Shown: positions 8,612 through 17,554 of the stretch, in pieces | How positions within the stretch are numbered: position 1 is the first letter of the stretch | Layout: each line of letters starts with the position of its first letter | Assembly (NCBI RefSeq): GCF_009707365.1 | Contig: NZ_CP046122.1 | Span: 2,480,001 to 2,544,000 of the forward strand | Direction: 5' to 3' | DNA length: 64,000 nt | DNA from: Microlunatus sp. Gsoil 973 | GTDB lineage: Bacteria; Actinomycetota; Actinomycetes; Propionibacteriales; Propionibacteriaceae | Position numbers and translations under genes: made by a program | Notes under the pieces: generated by a model | Told to the model about the DNA's origin: nothing | The model's input: the letters and a program-made list of their open reading frames with translations, nothing else | Database searches by the model: none

Positions 8612-9845
8612 ATGTTCAGCGCACCCAGCCACCTCGACTGTTCCCGCACCGGCACGCGGTACGAGGCCGACCAGGTCCAGGGTGTCAGCGAGGCCGGCGC
8701 GCCGTTGCTTGCCCGCTACGACCTCGAACGGGTAGCCGCGACGCTCACCCGCGAGGAGATCAGCAGTAGGCCGCCGACGCTGTGGCGCTATCGCGAACTC
8801 CTGCCCGTGCAGGACCCTGACAACATCGTCAGCCTCGGTGAGGGCATGACGCCGCTCACCGCGCTGCCCCGCTACGGCACGGCGATCGGCCTGCCGCGAC
8901 TGACCATGAAGGACGAGGGTCTGGTCCCGACCGGTTCGTTCAAGGCCCGCGGTGCGGCGGTGGGTGTCTCCCGAGCCCGCGAACTGGGTGTCCGCGGCGT
9001 CGCGATGCCGACCAACGGCAACGCCGGCGCCGCCTGGGCGACCTACGCCGCCCGCGCCGGGCTCGACTGCCTGATCGCGATGCCGGTCGACGCACCTGCC
9101 ATCACCCGGACCGAATGTGTGGCCGCCGGTGCCGAGCTCTATCTGGTCGACGGGCTGATCGGCGACGCCGGCAAGTTGGTCAACGCCGCTGTCGCTGCCC
9201 GGTCCGGCTACCAGGAGGTCTCCACCCCTCAGGGAGCCGTACCGGCTGGAGGGCAAGAAGACCATGGGCTACGAGATCGCCGAACAACTCGGCTGGCGGA
9301 TGCCCGATGTCATCGTCTACCCGACCGGCGGCGGCGTCGGACTGATCGGCATCGACAAGGCGATCAGCGAGCTGCTCGAACTCGGCTGGATCAGGGACAA
9401 GCTGCCCCGCCTGGTCGCGGTCCAGGCCGAGGGCTGCGCACCGATCGTCGAGGCGTACGAGTCGGGCGCGGCCGAGAGTGTGCCGTTCCCCGATGCGCGC
9501 ACCGTTGCGTTCGGCATCACGGTGCCCAAGGCATTGGGCGACTTCCTGATCCTGGACGCCGTACGCCGCACCGACGGCACGGCGATCGCCGTGTCCGACG
9601 CCGACCTGCTGACCGAGCAACGAGCACTCGCGGCGTCCGACGGCGCCTTCATCTGCCCCGAGGGCGCGGCCTGCATGGCAGCGGTCAAGCAGTTGCGCGA
9701 ATCCGGCTGGCTGTCCGCCTCCGACGAGGTTGTGGTGTTGAACACCGGCGCCGGACTGAAGTATCCCGAGACCGTTCAGGTCGACGTGCCGACGCTGCCG
9801 ATCGATGGCGTCATCCCCGACCGGCGTGGTCACCGGCGGACCTAG
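8612..9845 (+). CDS. thrC: threonine synthase, interrupted by one frameshift
   Basis: A PLP enzyme that converts O-phosphohomoserine to threonine. The PLP lysine is in PTGSFKARGAA, the phosphate-binding glycine loop in PTNGNAGAAWA and TGGGVGLIG. The frame breaks at the C run 9225-9228: removing one C joins QEVST to LREPYRLEGKKTMGYE, the expected family sequence, and gives an open frame of 410 residues. As this enzyme is needed for threonine synthesis and no other copy is in the window, a sequencing insertion is more likely than a true mutation. Its TAG stop overlaps the stop of the convergent MFS gene inside CTAG. Confidence 0.85.
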
Positions 9846-11071
9846 CGTCGCTGACCGACGGCCACGGTCTGCGCTGCCCGACTGGCTGGCTGCCGGAGAC
9901 TGACTCCAGCGACAGCCATCACCAGGGCACCGGCGACGCCGGCGGCGAGGAAGCTGACGCGTGGCGCGACGAACAGCAACGACGAACTGCCGACGGCGAG
10001 TGCAATGATCTTGGCCGCGTTCGCCAGCCCGCCCAGCGCCGCGTACACCTTGCCCCGATCGGCATCCGGCGTCCGAGAGACCAGCAGTGCACCGAAGGTC
10101 GCATTGCCTACGCCGAAACCGCCGCTCAGCACAACCAGCGTCAGCGCGTACATCCAGAAGCCCGGCGACACAGCAGCAGCCACCAACCCGACAGCCGCCG
10201 CGCCGAATCCTGCGCAGGCGGCCATCACACGCCCACTGACGCCGGCGACCCGTCCGGCGATCCCGGCACCGGCAACGGCGCCGGCGGCGCCGAAGAACTC
10301 CGACAGCCCGTACTGGAAGGGCGATCCACCCAAGGTGTCCCGGACCAGGAAGACCTCAACCGGATTGATGCCCTCGACCAAGATCACAAAGATCAGGATC
10401 GTCGCGAACAAGGGCCGGACGATCGGATCCCGACCGGCGCTCTTGAGCCCCTCCGCCCACCCACGGCTGACGGCCTGTCCAGCTGACGGCGCCACTCGTC
10501 GGCGTGTCCGGACGGCCGCGGCCGCCAACGCCAGCAGCAGGTAGCTCAGGGCATCGACCCCGAAGCCCCAGCGAGCCAGGCCGAGTCCGACCAGTAGTCC
10601 ACCGACGGCCGACCCAACCGGTGCCGAGATGGCGTTCAAGCCTTGCTGCCAGGCGACCGCCCGGCCGATGCGGTCCTCGCCGACGATCCGCGGGACCAGT
10701 GCCGACCAGGTCGGTTGGGCGAACGCCTGCGCCAGCGCAACGGCACCGACCGCCGGATAGAGGACCGCCGGCCGCGGCAGGACGGTGACAGCCGCACAAC
10801 AGGCCGCCTGGAGCAGGGCGGTCATCACCAGCACCCTTCGGGAATCCGCGCGATCCGCCACCCGCCCCGCAAGACCCATTGTCAGGATCACCGGCACGAA
10901 GAGACAGGCCAACAGCCCGGCGACCCCGTACGGCCCCAGCCCGCTGTCGTGGATGAGCAGCAGAGCGGTCACCGAGGTCACCGCAGTGCCGGCGGCACTG
11001 GCCGTGCGGGCCACCAACACAACGCGCAGGTCACGGACTGCCCATAGAGAACTTCGAAGCACTTCCTTCAC
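9842..11071 (-). CDS. MFS transporter (drug-export type)
   Basis: A 409-residue integral membrane protein with about 12 predicted helices of the major facilitator superfamily, similar in layout to the MFS_3/enterobactin-exporter-like group. The loop after helix 2, GRVADRADSRRVL, is the usual MFS motif A position, and SAPVGSAVGGLLVG lies in helix 5. It is divergent from an ArsR-like regulator, and the operator half-sites overlap its proposed GTG start at 11071, so it is probably the regulator's target. GTG at 11062 is an alternative start with AAGGA just upstream. The substrate is unknown. Confidence 0.78.
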   Translation of the reverse strand: MKEVLRSSLWAVRDLRVVLVARTASAAGTAVTSVTALLLIHDSGLGPYGVAGLLACLFVPVILTMGLAGRVADRADSRRVLVMTALLQAACCAAVTVLPRPAVLYPAVGAVALAQAFAQPTWSALVPRIVGEDRIGRAVAWQQGLNAISAPVGSAVGGLLVGLGLARWGFGVDALSYLLLALAAAAVRTRRRVAPSAGQAVSRGWAEGLKSAGRDPIVRPLFATILIFVILVEGINPVEVFLVRDTLGGSPFQYGLSEFFGAAGAVAGAGIAGRVAGVSGRVMAACAGFGAAAVGLVAAAVSPGFWMYALTLVVLSGGFGVGNATFGALLVSRTPDADRGKVYAALGGLANAAKIIALAVGSSSLLFVAPRVSFLAAGVAGALVMAVAGVSLRQPASRAAQTVAVGQRR

Positions 11072-11095
11072 AATTGTGAAGCTAATGCTTCACAA
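11066..11095. promoter_or_regulatory. ArsR-type operator: three TTGTGAAG half-sites
   Basis: Two overlapping perfect inverted repeats share one arm. CTTCACAATTGTGAAG (11066-11081) is a 16-bp palindrome. Its right arm, extended as TTGTGAAGC (11074-11082), is repeated inverted as GCTTCACAA (11087-11095) after TAAT. The site overlaps the MFS start codon and lies 28 bp before the regulator, so binding should control both genes. Confidence 0.72.
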
Positions 11096-11122
11096 CCATC
11101 CTCGGCAACTACCCTGGCCATC

Positions 11123-11674
11123 GTGATCACCAAGCGAACCGAGCTTGCCGGCCTCGAGCAGATGCGCGCCGTCAACCACCCGGCACGATGGCGCGTCCTG
11201 GAGGAGCTGTGGAAGGGGCGGGTGCTCACCGCAACAGCGGCCGCGGAATTGGTCGGCCTGACGCCGTCAGCGATGAGCTATCACCTACAACACCTGGCCC
11301 GTCTCGGACTGATCGAGCGAGACGACTCCACCGACGGCCGCGAGCGACCGTGGCGCGCCATCGGCGACGGCGTATCGATGACCACCCAACCCGACGACGA
11401 TCTGGGCGCGACGATGATGCGCAATCTGCTTGCATCGGTCGGACGCCTGCTCACCACAGCGCCGCCCGGCCCCGACGAGAGCCGCCGGTGGCCCGCCTCC
11501 TTCACCCACACCCGGTTGCGACTGACACCGGACCAGGCCAAGACGCTCCATGAACGCGTGCAAAGCGTGATCGCAGACCTCGAGCAGCAGCCCGGCGATG
11601 ACACAGTCGGCGGTGAGCCCGATCCGCGCGCCGACCTGGAGGTGTTCTGGATCCAGGGCACGCCCGCGGAGTGA
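11123..11674 (+). CDS. ArsR-like winged-helix transcriptional regulator
   Basis: A 183-residue protein with an N-terminal winged helix-turn-helix (residues about 10-85). RAVNHPARWRVLEELWKGRVLTA leads into the recognition segment LTPSAMSYHLQHLARLGLIER and a wing with DGRERPWR. The C-terminal half contains RLRLTPDQAKTLHERVQSV and no conserved metal-binding cysteines, so it probably senses a small molecule or dimerises without metal. GTG at 11123 is the start. The divergent MFS exporter and the operator between them suggest a local repressor-exporter switch. Confidence 0.78.
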   Translation: MITKRTELAGLEQMRAVNHPARWRVLEELWKGRVLTATAAAELVGLTPSAMSYHLQHLARLGLIERDDSTDGRERPWRAIGDGVSMTTQPDDDLGATMMRNLLASVGRLLTTAPPGPDESRRWPASFTHTRLRLTPDQAKTLHERVQSVIADLEQQPGDDTVGGEPDPRADLEVFWIQGTPAE

Positions 11675-11782
11675 TAACAACGTCGTTGCGGATCGCAGAA
11701 ATCGCCGCGTCTGCGACGATCCTGTCGTCCGGAAGGACGTTCCTATCGCAGGCGCGGATCGAAGACGCTGCGGTGCGCCCGA

Positions 11783-11788
11783 TAGGCT
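11783..11788 (+). promoter_or_regulatory. -10-like hexamer of aldo/keto reductase gene
   Basis: TAGGCT, about 45 bp before the start codon. The implied leader contains AAGGAA at 11824-11829, so this gene appears to have a normal ribosome site, unlike many neighbours. Confidence 0.4.
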
Positions 11789-11833
11789 GAGCGGTGAGCC
11801 CGGTCCACTGCCCCTTCCACCACAAGGAATTCG

Positions 11834-12844
11834 ATGGAGTTTCGTTATCTCGGCAACAGCGGTCTGAAGATCTCCGAGGTCAGCTATGGCAACTGGGTGA
11901 CCCACGGTTCACAGGTCGAGGCCGACGCCGCGAAGGCGTGTGTGGCCGCCGCGCTCGACGCGGGTATCACCACCTTCGACACCGCCGATGTCTACGCCAA
12001 CACGGCCGCTGAGACCATTCTCGGTGAGGCGCTCGACGGTCAGCGGCGGGAGAGCCTGGAGGTCTTCACCAAGGTCTACTTCCCGACCGGGCCCAAGGGA
12101 CACAACGACACCGGCCTGTCCCGCAAGCACATCATGGAGTCGATCAACGGCTCGCTGAAGCGGCTGAAGACCGATTACGTCGATCTCTACCAGTGCCACC
12201 GCTTCGACTACGAGACGCCGCTGGAAGAGACCATGCAGGCCTTCGCCGACATCGTCCGGCAGGGCAAGGCTCTCTACATCGGGGTCAGCGAGTGGACCGC
12301 CGACCAACTGCGGGCCGGTCACAAGCTGGCGACCGAACTCGGTTTCGGGCTGATCAGCAACCAGCCGCAGTACTCGATGATCTACCGGGTGATCGAGGGT
12401 GAGGTCGTACCGACCTCGCAGGAACTCGGCATCAGCCAGGTGGTGTTCTCCCCGATCGGCCAGGGTGTGCTGACCGGCAAGTACAAGCCGGGTCAGCCGC
12501 CGCCCGAGGGCTCGCGGGCCACCGATCCCAACGGTGGTTCGGATTTCATCAAGCGGCTGCTGCAGGACGATCTGTTGGAGCGGATCCAGAATCTGCTGCC
12601 GATCGCGGCCGACGAAGGGCTGTCCCCGGCGCAGCTGGCCGTCGCCTGGGTGCTGCAGAACGACAATGTGGCCACCGCGATCACCGGTGGTTCGAAGCCC
12701 GAACAGGTCAAGGACAACGCCGCTGCCGCGGGCAAGAAGCTGTCCGATGAGACGCTCAAGCGGATCGATGAGGTGTTGGGTGACGCGGTGGAACGCGATC
12801 CGGCCCGGACCGCGCAGACATCACCGAAGTCGCGGCTTGCGTGA
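11834..12844 (+). CDS. aldo/keto reductase
   Basis: A 336-residue NADPH-dependent (beta/alpha)8 oxidoreductase. The catalytic tetrad is visible: Asp and Tyr in FDTADVYAN, Lys in VFTKVY and His in YQCHRFD. The C-terminal cofactor site is in ITGGSKPEQVKDNAAA. It resembles the Kv-beta/YghZ-like branch that reduces aldehydes and methylglyoxal-like compounds, but the substrate is open. AAGGAA sits just before the ATG. No operon partner is evident. Confidence 0.85.
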   Translation: MEFRYLGNSGLKISEVSYGNWVTHGSQVEADAAKACVAAALDAGITTFDTADVYANTAAETILGEALDGQRRESLEVFTKVYFPTGPKGHNDTGLSRKHIMESINGSLKRLKTDYVDLYQCHRFDYETPLEETMQAFADIVRQGKALYIGVSEWTADQLRAGHKLATELGFGLISNQPQYSMIYRVIEGEVVPTSQELGISQVVFSPIGQGVLTGKYKPGQPPPEGSRATDPNGGSDFIKRLLQDDLLERIQNLLPIAADEGLSPAQLAVAWVLQNDNVATAITGGSKPEQVKDNAAAAGKKLSDETLKRIDEVLGDAVERDPARTAQTSPKSRLA

Positions 12845-12870
12845 TCATCATCCGGAGATGATCAGGTGAC

Positions 12871-12898
12871 GATCATGAGTTGGCGATCATGAGCTGGC
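12871..12898 (+). repeat. 14-bp tandem duplication at a start codon
   Basis: GATCATGAGTTGGC is followed directly by GATCATGAGCTGGC, 13 of 14 bases identical. Each copy holds ATG-AG-TGG, so the first gives an MSW start that ends after five codons in a TGA overlapping the true ATG at 12889. Confidence 0.6.
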
Positions 12899-13107
12899 AC
12901 TGGCGGGCGTCCGCCAAGCGCGGTGCCGGCCGGCTCGACACTGCCCAACTGGGACTTGATCAACGCTTTCCCAGCCAGGGCGACGCCGAGAGCTGGCTCG
13001 GCGAGATCTACCCCGACCTGATGCAGGCCGGGGTGGATTCCGTCAGCCTCTACGAGGACGACCGGATGGTGTACGGGCCGATGCGGCTGGAGCCGGAAGC
13101 CTCATGA
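12889..13107 (+). CDS. small conserved hypothetical protein
   Basis: A 72-residue soluble protein beginning MSWHWRASAKRGAG and including FPSQGDAESWLGEIYPDLMQAGVDSV and YEDDRMVYGPMRLEP. I recall similar short MSW...YGPMSL proteins in many Actinobacteria, without known function. The start is the second of two duplicated ATG sites. The stop shares TCATGA with the stop of the convergent LLM oxidoreductase, so the two genes overlap by 6 bp. Confidence 0.65.
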   Translation: MSWHWRASAKRGAGRLDTAQLGLDQRFPSQGDAESWLGEIYPDLMQAGVDSVSLYEDDRMVYGPMRLEPEAS

Positions 13108-14154
13108 CGCCGGCCGGCTGCTGGTCGCCTCGGCCAGCAGCCGGAGGGTCTTCTCCCGTCCGGGCGCCTGGTCGACCGGCGTGTCCTGATAAGCGCCGGC
13201 CACCGGATTGATCATCACTTCGTCGACGTCGAACTCGGCGGCCAGGTCGAGGAGTTTCCGGGCCGCCTGTTCGGCGTCGCCGATCACCCACTTCTGGCGC
13301 ATCCGGTCGATCAACGGCGCCTGCAGCCGCAGATAGTCGTCGACCTCTGCCTCATCCACGGTCAACTGGGGGCTGAGCGGGCGTCCGGTGCGCAGCCCGG
13401 CCATCTGCACCAACTGCGGCAGCGCCAACCGCGCGGCCTGCTCAGCGGTCTCGGCAACAGAGGCGTTCACGGTCAGGAAGGTGAGCGGCTGGTCCAGCAG
13501 CTCCGACGGCTTGAAGTTCTCGCGGTACAGCCGGAGCATCTCCGCCGTACCCTCGCCGGAGAAGTGGTGGGCGAAGACGTACGGCAACCCCTGTTCGGCG
13601 GCCAGTCGGGCGGAGTAGTCGGAGGAGCCGAGCAGCCAGATCGTCGGGACACCGGTCGCGTTCGGCGTTGCATGAAGTTCGTAGGTCCGGCCCTGCACAG
13701 CCAGACCGACACCTTCGGGGCTCATCATCCGGATCAGGTTGGCCACGTGGGTCGGGAACTCCTCGGCGATGCCCTCGGTGCCGCCTCCGCCGTAGCGCAG
13801 CGCCCAGTTGGTCACCGGGTCCGATCCCGGTGCCCGGCCGATGCCGAGGTCGATCCGTCCGGGGAATGCCGACTCGAGCAGGCTGAACTGCTCGGCGACC
13901 ACCAGCGGCGCGTGGTTGGGCAACATCACCCCGCCCGAGCCGATTCGCATCCGATCGGTCGCCGAGGCCAACAACGCGATCAGCACCGGCGGGTTGGTCG
14001 AGGCGACGGCAGGCATGTTGTGGTGTTCGGCCACCCAGTATCGGTGGTAGCCCGCCTCCTCGGCCGTGCGGGCGAGGGCGATGGACGCCTGCAACGCCTG
14101 GCTGGTGGTTTGTCCGCTGCGGACCGGGATCAGATCGAGGACAGACAATCTCAC
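13102..14154 (-). CDS. LLM-class flavin-dependent oxidoreductase
   Basis: A 350-residue bacterial-luciferase-like TIM-barrel flavoenzyme. Characteristic parts are RLSVLDLIPVRSGQT at the start, YHRYWVAEHHNMPAVAST, MRIGSGGVMLPNHAPLVVAEQF and FPGRIDLGIGRAPGSD. It belongs to the single-component MsnO8/YhbW-like subgroup that uses reduced FMN or F420; the substrate is unknown. The frame is open upstream to 14286, but homology begins at the GTG at 14154, as in relatives starting MxLSVLDL. Confidence 0.82.
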   Translation of the reverse strand: MRLSVLDLIPVRSGQTTSQALQASIALARTAEEAGYHRYWVAEHHNMPAVASTNPPVLIALLASATDRMRIGSGGVMLPNHAPLVVAEQFSLLESAFPGRIDLGIGRAPGSDPVTNWALRYGGGGTEGIAEEFPTHVANLIRMMSPEGVGLAVQGRTYELHATPNATGVPTIWLLGSSDYSARLAAEQGLPYVFAHHFSGEGTAEMLRLYRENFKPSELLDQPLTFLTVNASVAETAEQAARLALPQLVQMAGLRTGRPLSPQLTVDEAEVDDYLRLQAPLIDRMRQKWVIGDAEQAARKLLDLAAEFDVDEVMINPVAGAYQDTPVDQAPGREKTLRLLAEATSSRPAS

Positions 14155-14276
14155 AACCTGCCCCAACCCGGTGATCTTTCCGGCTATTCCCAGCAGCGGG
14201 CTGGGGCTTTCCCGAGCACCGATTGACACGGCAGCATCATGTCGCCGGCCCACCTGCTGACGGGACGCTGGATGTC

Positions 14277-15029
14277 GTGTCCGCATTGCTTGTCGATCCC
14301 CGTACCGACGCCGATTCCTCGGTTCTCGCGCCCGCCCCGACCTCCAGCCCCGCTGGGATCAGCCCGGTTCCCGCAGACCGGGTTCGCGCCGGGCGGTGTG
14401 TCAGGCTGGTCAGCCTGCTGTCGGCGGCCGCCCTGGTGCCGATGATCATCGCCCATATCGTCGGCGCGACAGTCGTCGATCCGCTGACCGATCCGATCAG
14501 CTGGTACGCCTTCGTGCCGGGCGGTGCGGCGATGATCATCGCCGGCGGCGGCCTGCTGGCCCTGCTGGGTGTACTGATCACGATCAGGATGTACCGCGGC
14601 CGGCTGGTGTCGGGACCTCTGCCGGCAGTCGCGATGGCGGTCTTCAGTACGGCGATGATCACGGTCGGGGCGTTCCCGACCGATCCACCCCACGCGGCTC
14701 CGACGGCCGGCGCGATGGTTCACCGGGTGGCCGCCGGCGTCGCCTTCGCAGTCCTGCCGCTGGTCGGTCTGATGATCTCTGCCTCACTCACCGAGCCCCG
14801 GACAACACTGCCCCGACGGTTGCGCCGATCCGCCTGTCTGCTTGCCGGGCTGGTCGGGGCGTTCCTGGCCATCCACCTGCCACTGGCGTTCGCCGGATCA
14901 GGGATCGCCGCGTTCGGCTTCCTGGAACGGGCCGGTTTCGTGATCATGATCGGTTACCTGTTCCTGCTCGGCGCGACCATCGACCAGGAAAGCAGTCCGC
15001 AGCTCGCTAGTCCGCTGCGACGGTGCTGA
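14277..15029 (+). CDS. DUF998-type membrane protein
   Basis: A protein of about 250 residues with six or so hydrophobic helices after a 40-residue Pro/Ala-rich N-terminus. GAFPTDPPHAAPTAGAMVHRVAAGVAF, with the conserved P-x-D and histidines, is the hallmark of DUF998, a family of integral membrane proteins of unknown function. I chose GTG at 14277; TTG at 14223 would add 18 residues and cannot be excluded. Its 3' end overlaps the convergent epimerase gene by 23 bp. Confidence 0.65.
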   Translation: MSALLVDPRTDADSSVLAPAPTSSPAGISPVPADRVRAGRCVRLVSLLSAAALVPMIIAHIVGATVVDPLTDPISWYAFVPGGAAMIIAGGGLLALLGVLITIRMYRGRLVSGPLPAVAMAVFSTAMITVGAFPTDPPHAAPTAGAMVHRVAAGVAFAVLPLVGLMISASLTEPRTTLPRRLRRSACLLAGLVGAFLAIHLPLAFAGSGIAAFGFLERAGFVIMIGYLFLLGATIDQESSPQLASPLRRC

Positions 15030-15942
15030 GCCCGGCCGTACGCCGGCACACCTCGCCCCACGGCGTCGGGGCCAGCCCGAAGGCGGCTGTGATCGCCGAG
15101 GAGTCGATCACGTACGGACGCTTCATGATGTAGCTCATCACCCCGAACTGGCGGAAGTCGGCGTTGACCAGGCCGGCGGCCCGGACGAAGACATCCGGGA
15201 TCCGCCGCATGGCCACCATCGGCCTACCGGCCTCGGCCAGCACGTCGGCGGTGGCTTCTCGCGCGGAGCGGGGCGGGTTGGTCGGGGCCAGCCAGACCCT
15301 GCCGTACGCCCCGGGGTGCTCGGCGACGGTGGCCAGTGCCCGGCCGACATCCAGGACGTCGGTCCAGGAGTGCGGCTGGTCCGGGTCACCCATGAACCAC
15401 ACCGGCCTGCCCGCCAGCGCGGCGGGCACGTTGCGGGTCAGGTGACCGTTGCCGCCCACACCGGCACCGGCATAGTCCGATGCCCGCACTTCGACCGCGC
15501 GGATCCGGCCCTGATCATGGAGTTGCTTCGCCTCGGCCCACATCGCCGCGCGGATCCGGCCGTTCTTCTCGGTCGCCTTGTCCGGCAGCTGCTCGGTCAT
15601 CACCGCGTCGACCGGACCGTAGGCGTACAGGCTGGAGGCGCTGACCAGCACCGCCCCGGTCGCCTCGGCGGTCCGGAGCATGCTGGACCACAGCGGCGGC
15701 CAGACCTTCTCCCAGTTGCCGTAGTGGCTCGGATTGGCGCAGTTGTACAGCGCGTGTGCACCTGCGGTGATCTCGGTCAGCCTGGTGGGATCCGAGGCAT
15801 CGGCGGCGACCGGTACGACGCCGGAGACCGCCGGGCGGTTTCCGGTACGGGTGACGCTGATCACCTGGTGTCCCCCGGCGACCAGCGCCCGGGCTGTTTC
15901 GACGCCGACCGGACCGGCTCCGACGATGACGTGCTTGCTCAT
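15007..15942 (-). CDS. NAD-dependent epimerase/dehydratase-family protein
   Basis: A 311-residue extended-SDR-like protein. It starts MSKHVIVGAGPVGVETARAL with a Rossmann glycine motif and continues with YNCANPSHYGNWEKVWPPLW, SASSLYAYGP and HSWTDVLDVGRAL. The usual YxxxK is not obvious: AEAKQLHDQGR occupies that zone, so catalytic activity may be atypical. Relatives are often controlled by TetR-type repressors; here two short palindromes lie upstream but no regulator gene is near. GAGGAAAC precedes the ATG. Confidence 0.75.
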   Translation of the reverse strand: MSKHVIVGAGPVGVETARALVAGGHQVISVTRTGNRPAVSGVVPVAADASDPTRLTEITAGAHALYNCANPSHYGNWEKVWPPLWSSMLRTAEATGAVLVSASSLYAYGPVDAVMTEQLPDKATEKNGRIRAAMWAEAKQLHDQGRIRAVEVRASDYAGAGVGGNGHLTRNVPAALAGRPVWFMGDPDQPHSWTDVLDVGRALATVAEHPGAYGRVWLAPTNPPRSAREATADVLAEAGRPMVAMRRIPDVFVRAAGLVNADFRQFGVMSYIMKRPYVIDSSAITAAFGLAPTPWGEVCRRTAGLSTVAAD

Positions 15943-15968
15943 GACGTTTCCTCCACGCTCACAGTTCA

Positions 15969-16030
15969 GAGAGCATCGCTCTCAGAAATGAGCATGGCAC
16001 ACCGGAGACCGGAAAACAAGAGCACTGCTC
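15969..16030. promoter_or_regulatory. paired GAGCA palindromes upstream of the epimerase gene
   Basis: GAGCATCGCTC (15971-15981, inside the longer GAGAGC/GCTCTC repeat) and GAGCACTGCTC (16020-16030) are 11-bp near-identical palindromes 49 bp apart in the 108-bp spacer before the epimerase. They look like two operator copies for one dimeric repressor not encoded nearby. Confidence 0.4.
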
Positions 16031-16050
16031 ACAATTGCGAGGGGAGCGGT

Positions 16051-17514
16051 TCAGTCGCCCGATCCCCCGCTGCCGGTGGCCTCGACACTCAACGGCTGGG
16101 CGATGTCCTCCAGCGACTCCTGTTCCGCCTTGACGCCGAAGAGCAGTTCGGCGATCCCGCCCAGGGCCATCACGCCGGCCGAGATCAGGAAGCCGATCGC
16201 GACCGGGCCACGCTCGCCAGTGCCGATCAGCGACCCGAACATCAGCGGCCCGATGATGCCGCCCAGACCGGTACCGACCGCATAGAAGAAGGCGATCGCC
16301 AGTGCCCGGGTCTCCATCGGGAAGATCTCGCTGACCGTCAGGTAGGCCGCGCTGGCACCCGAGGACGCCAGGAAGAAGGTCAACGAGACAGCAACGATGA
16401 AGGCGGCCTCTCCGCCCCATTGCTTGAAGAAGATCCAGGTCAACGGCAGGGTGAGCACCGCCGATCCCAGGTAGGCGATCGTGATCATGGGCTTGCGGCC
16501 GATGGTGTCGAACAGTCGGCCGAGCAGGACCGGACCCAGGAAGTTGCCGACCGCATAGATCACCAGGAACAAGGGGACGGTGCCCGAGGAGGTGCCGAAG
16601 AAGCTGCTGAACAGGGTGCCGAGATTGAAGGTGATCCCGTTGTAGATGAAGGCCTGCCCGATGAACAGCGCAAGACCGAGGACCGCCCGGCGGGGATACA
16701 GGCTGAGCGCCGTACGGGCGATCTCTCGGAATGGGATGCTGCGTCGCTGCCGGATCTCCAGGGTCTCTCCCGGCTCGTCGAGTTCGCGCCCGGTCTCCTG
16801 CGACACCTCCGATTCGATGTCGGTGACGATGCGTTCCGCCTCCTCCTCGCGGCCGTGGATGAACAGCCAGCGCGGGCTCTCCGGAACGTGTCGGCGAACC
16901 ACCAGGATCACCAGCCCGAGAACGGCGCCGATGCCGAAGGCCAGCCGCCAGCCGATATCGGTCGGGAACACCGCGGAGAGCAGCAGGATGACCAGCGCCG
17001 AACCGGCGGCGGCACCGAACCAGTAGGTGCCGTTGATGAGCAGATCGATCCGGCCGCGCAGCCTGGCCGGGATCAGTTCGTCGATCGCGGAATTGATCGC
17101 TGCGTACTCCCCGCCGATGCCCGATCCGGTGAAGAACCGTGCCAGGTAGAAGTACCACGGGGCGAAGGCGAAGGCCGTCGCGACCGTCGCCAGAATGTAG
17201 ACGCCGAGCGTGATCAAGAACAGCTTCTTCCGGCCGAACCGGTCGGTCAACTGGCCGAAGAACAGGGCTCCGACACAGGCACCGACGATGTACGCGGCAG
17301 CGGCGATGCCGATCTGGCCGGCACTCAGCCCGAGGCCGCTGTCCTTCTCGGTCAGCCGCGCCGCCACCGAACCGACCATGGTGACCTCGAGACCGTCGAG
17401 GATCCAGACGGTACCCAGGCCGATCAGCACCCGCCGGTGGAAGCGGGACCACGGCAGCCTGTCCAGACGTGCCGGGATATTGGTGCTGATCGTCCGGTAG
17501 GTGCTGCCTGTCAT
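16051..17514 (-). CDS. MFS sugar/metabolite:proton symporter
   Basis: A 487-residue transporter with 12 predicted helices and sugar-porter-like signatures: DRFGRKKLFLI after helix 2, GGEYAAINSAIDELIPARLRGR after helix 4, PESPRWL after helix 6 and DTIGRKPMI after helix 8. The central loop of about 60 residues between helices 6 and 7 is rich in Glu and Arg. Substrate unknown; the sugar-oxidation cassette is 10 kb away. Start ATG at 17514, divergent from the NUDIX gene with a 40-bp spacer. Confidence 0.82.
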   Translation of the reverse strand: MTGSTYRTISTNIPARLDRLPWSRFHRRVLIGLGTVWILDGLEVTMVGSVAARLTEKDSGLGLSAGQIGIAAAAYIVGACVGALFFGQLTDRFGRKKLFLITLGVYILATVATAFAFAPWYFYLARFFTGSGIGGEYAAINSAIDELIPARLRGRIDLLINGTYWFGAAAGSALVILLLSAVFPTDIGWRLAFGIGAVLGLVILVVRRHVPESPRWLFIHGREEEAERIVTDIESEVSQETGRELDEPGETLEIRQRRSIPFREIARTALSLYPRRAVLGLALFIGQAFIYNGITFNLGTLFSSFFGTSSGTVPLFLVIYAVGNFLGPVLLGRLFDTIGRKPMITIAYLGSAVLTLPLTWIFFKQWGGEAAFIVAVSLTFFLASSGASAAYLTVSEIFPMETRALAIAFFYAVGTGLGGIIGPLMFGSLIGTGERGPVAIGFLISAGVMALGGIAELLFGVKAEQESLEDIAQPLSVEATGSGGSGD

Positions 17515-17540
17515 GCCCCGACAGATACCCAACAGCGGGT

Positions 17541-17546
17541 TAGGCT
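17541..17546 (+). promoter_or_regulatory. -10-like hexamer of NUDIX gene (leaderless)
   Basis: TAGGCT, 8 nt before the GTG at 17555 and with no ribosome site, supports leaderless transcription and this start. Confidence 0.5.
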
Positions 17547-17554
17547 CACCTACC

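Noticed and set aside
17540-17553. DtxR/IdeR-like iron box TTAGGCTCACCTAC before the NUDIX gene
   Set aside because: It resembles the iron box only in part (last bases differ) and the TAGGCT is better explained as a -10 element 8 nt before the GTG. No iron genes are adjacent.
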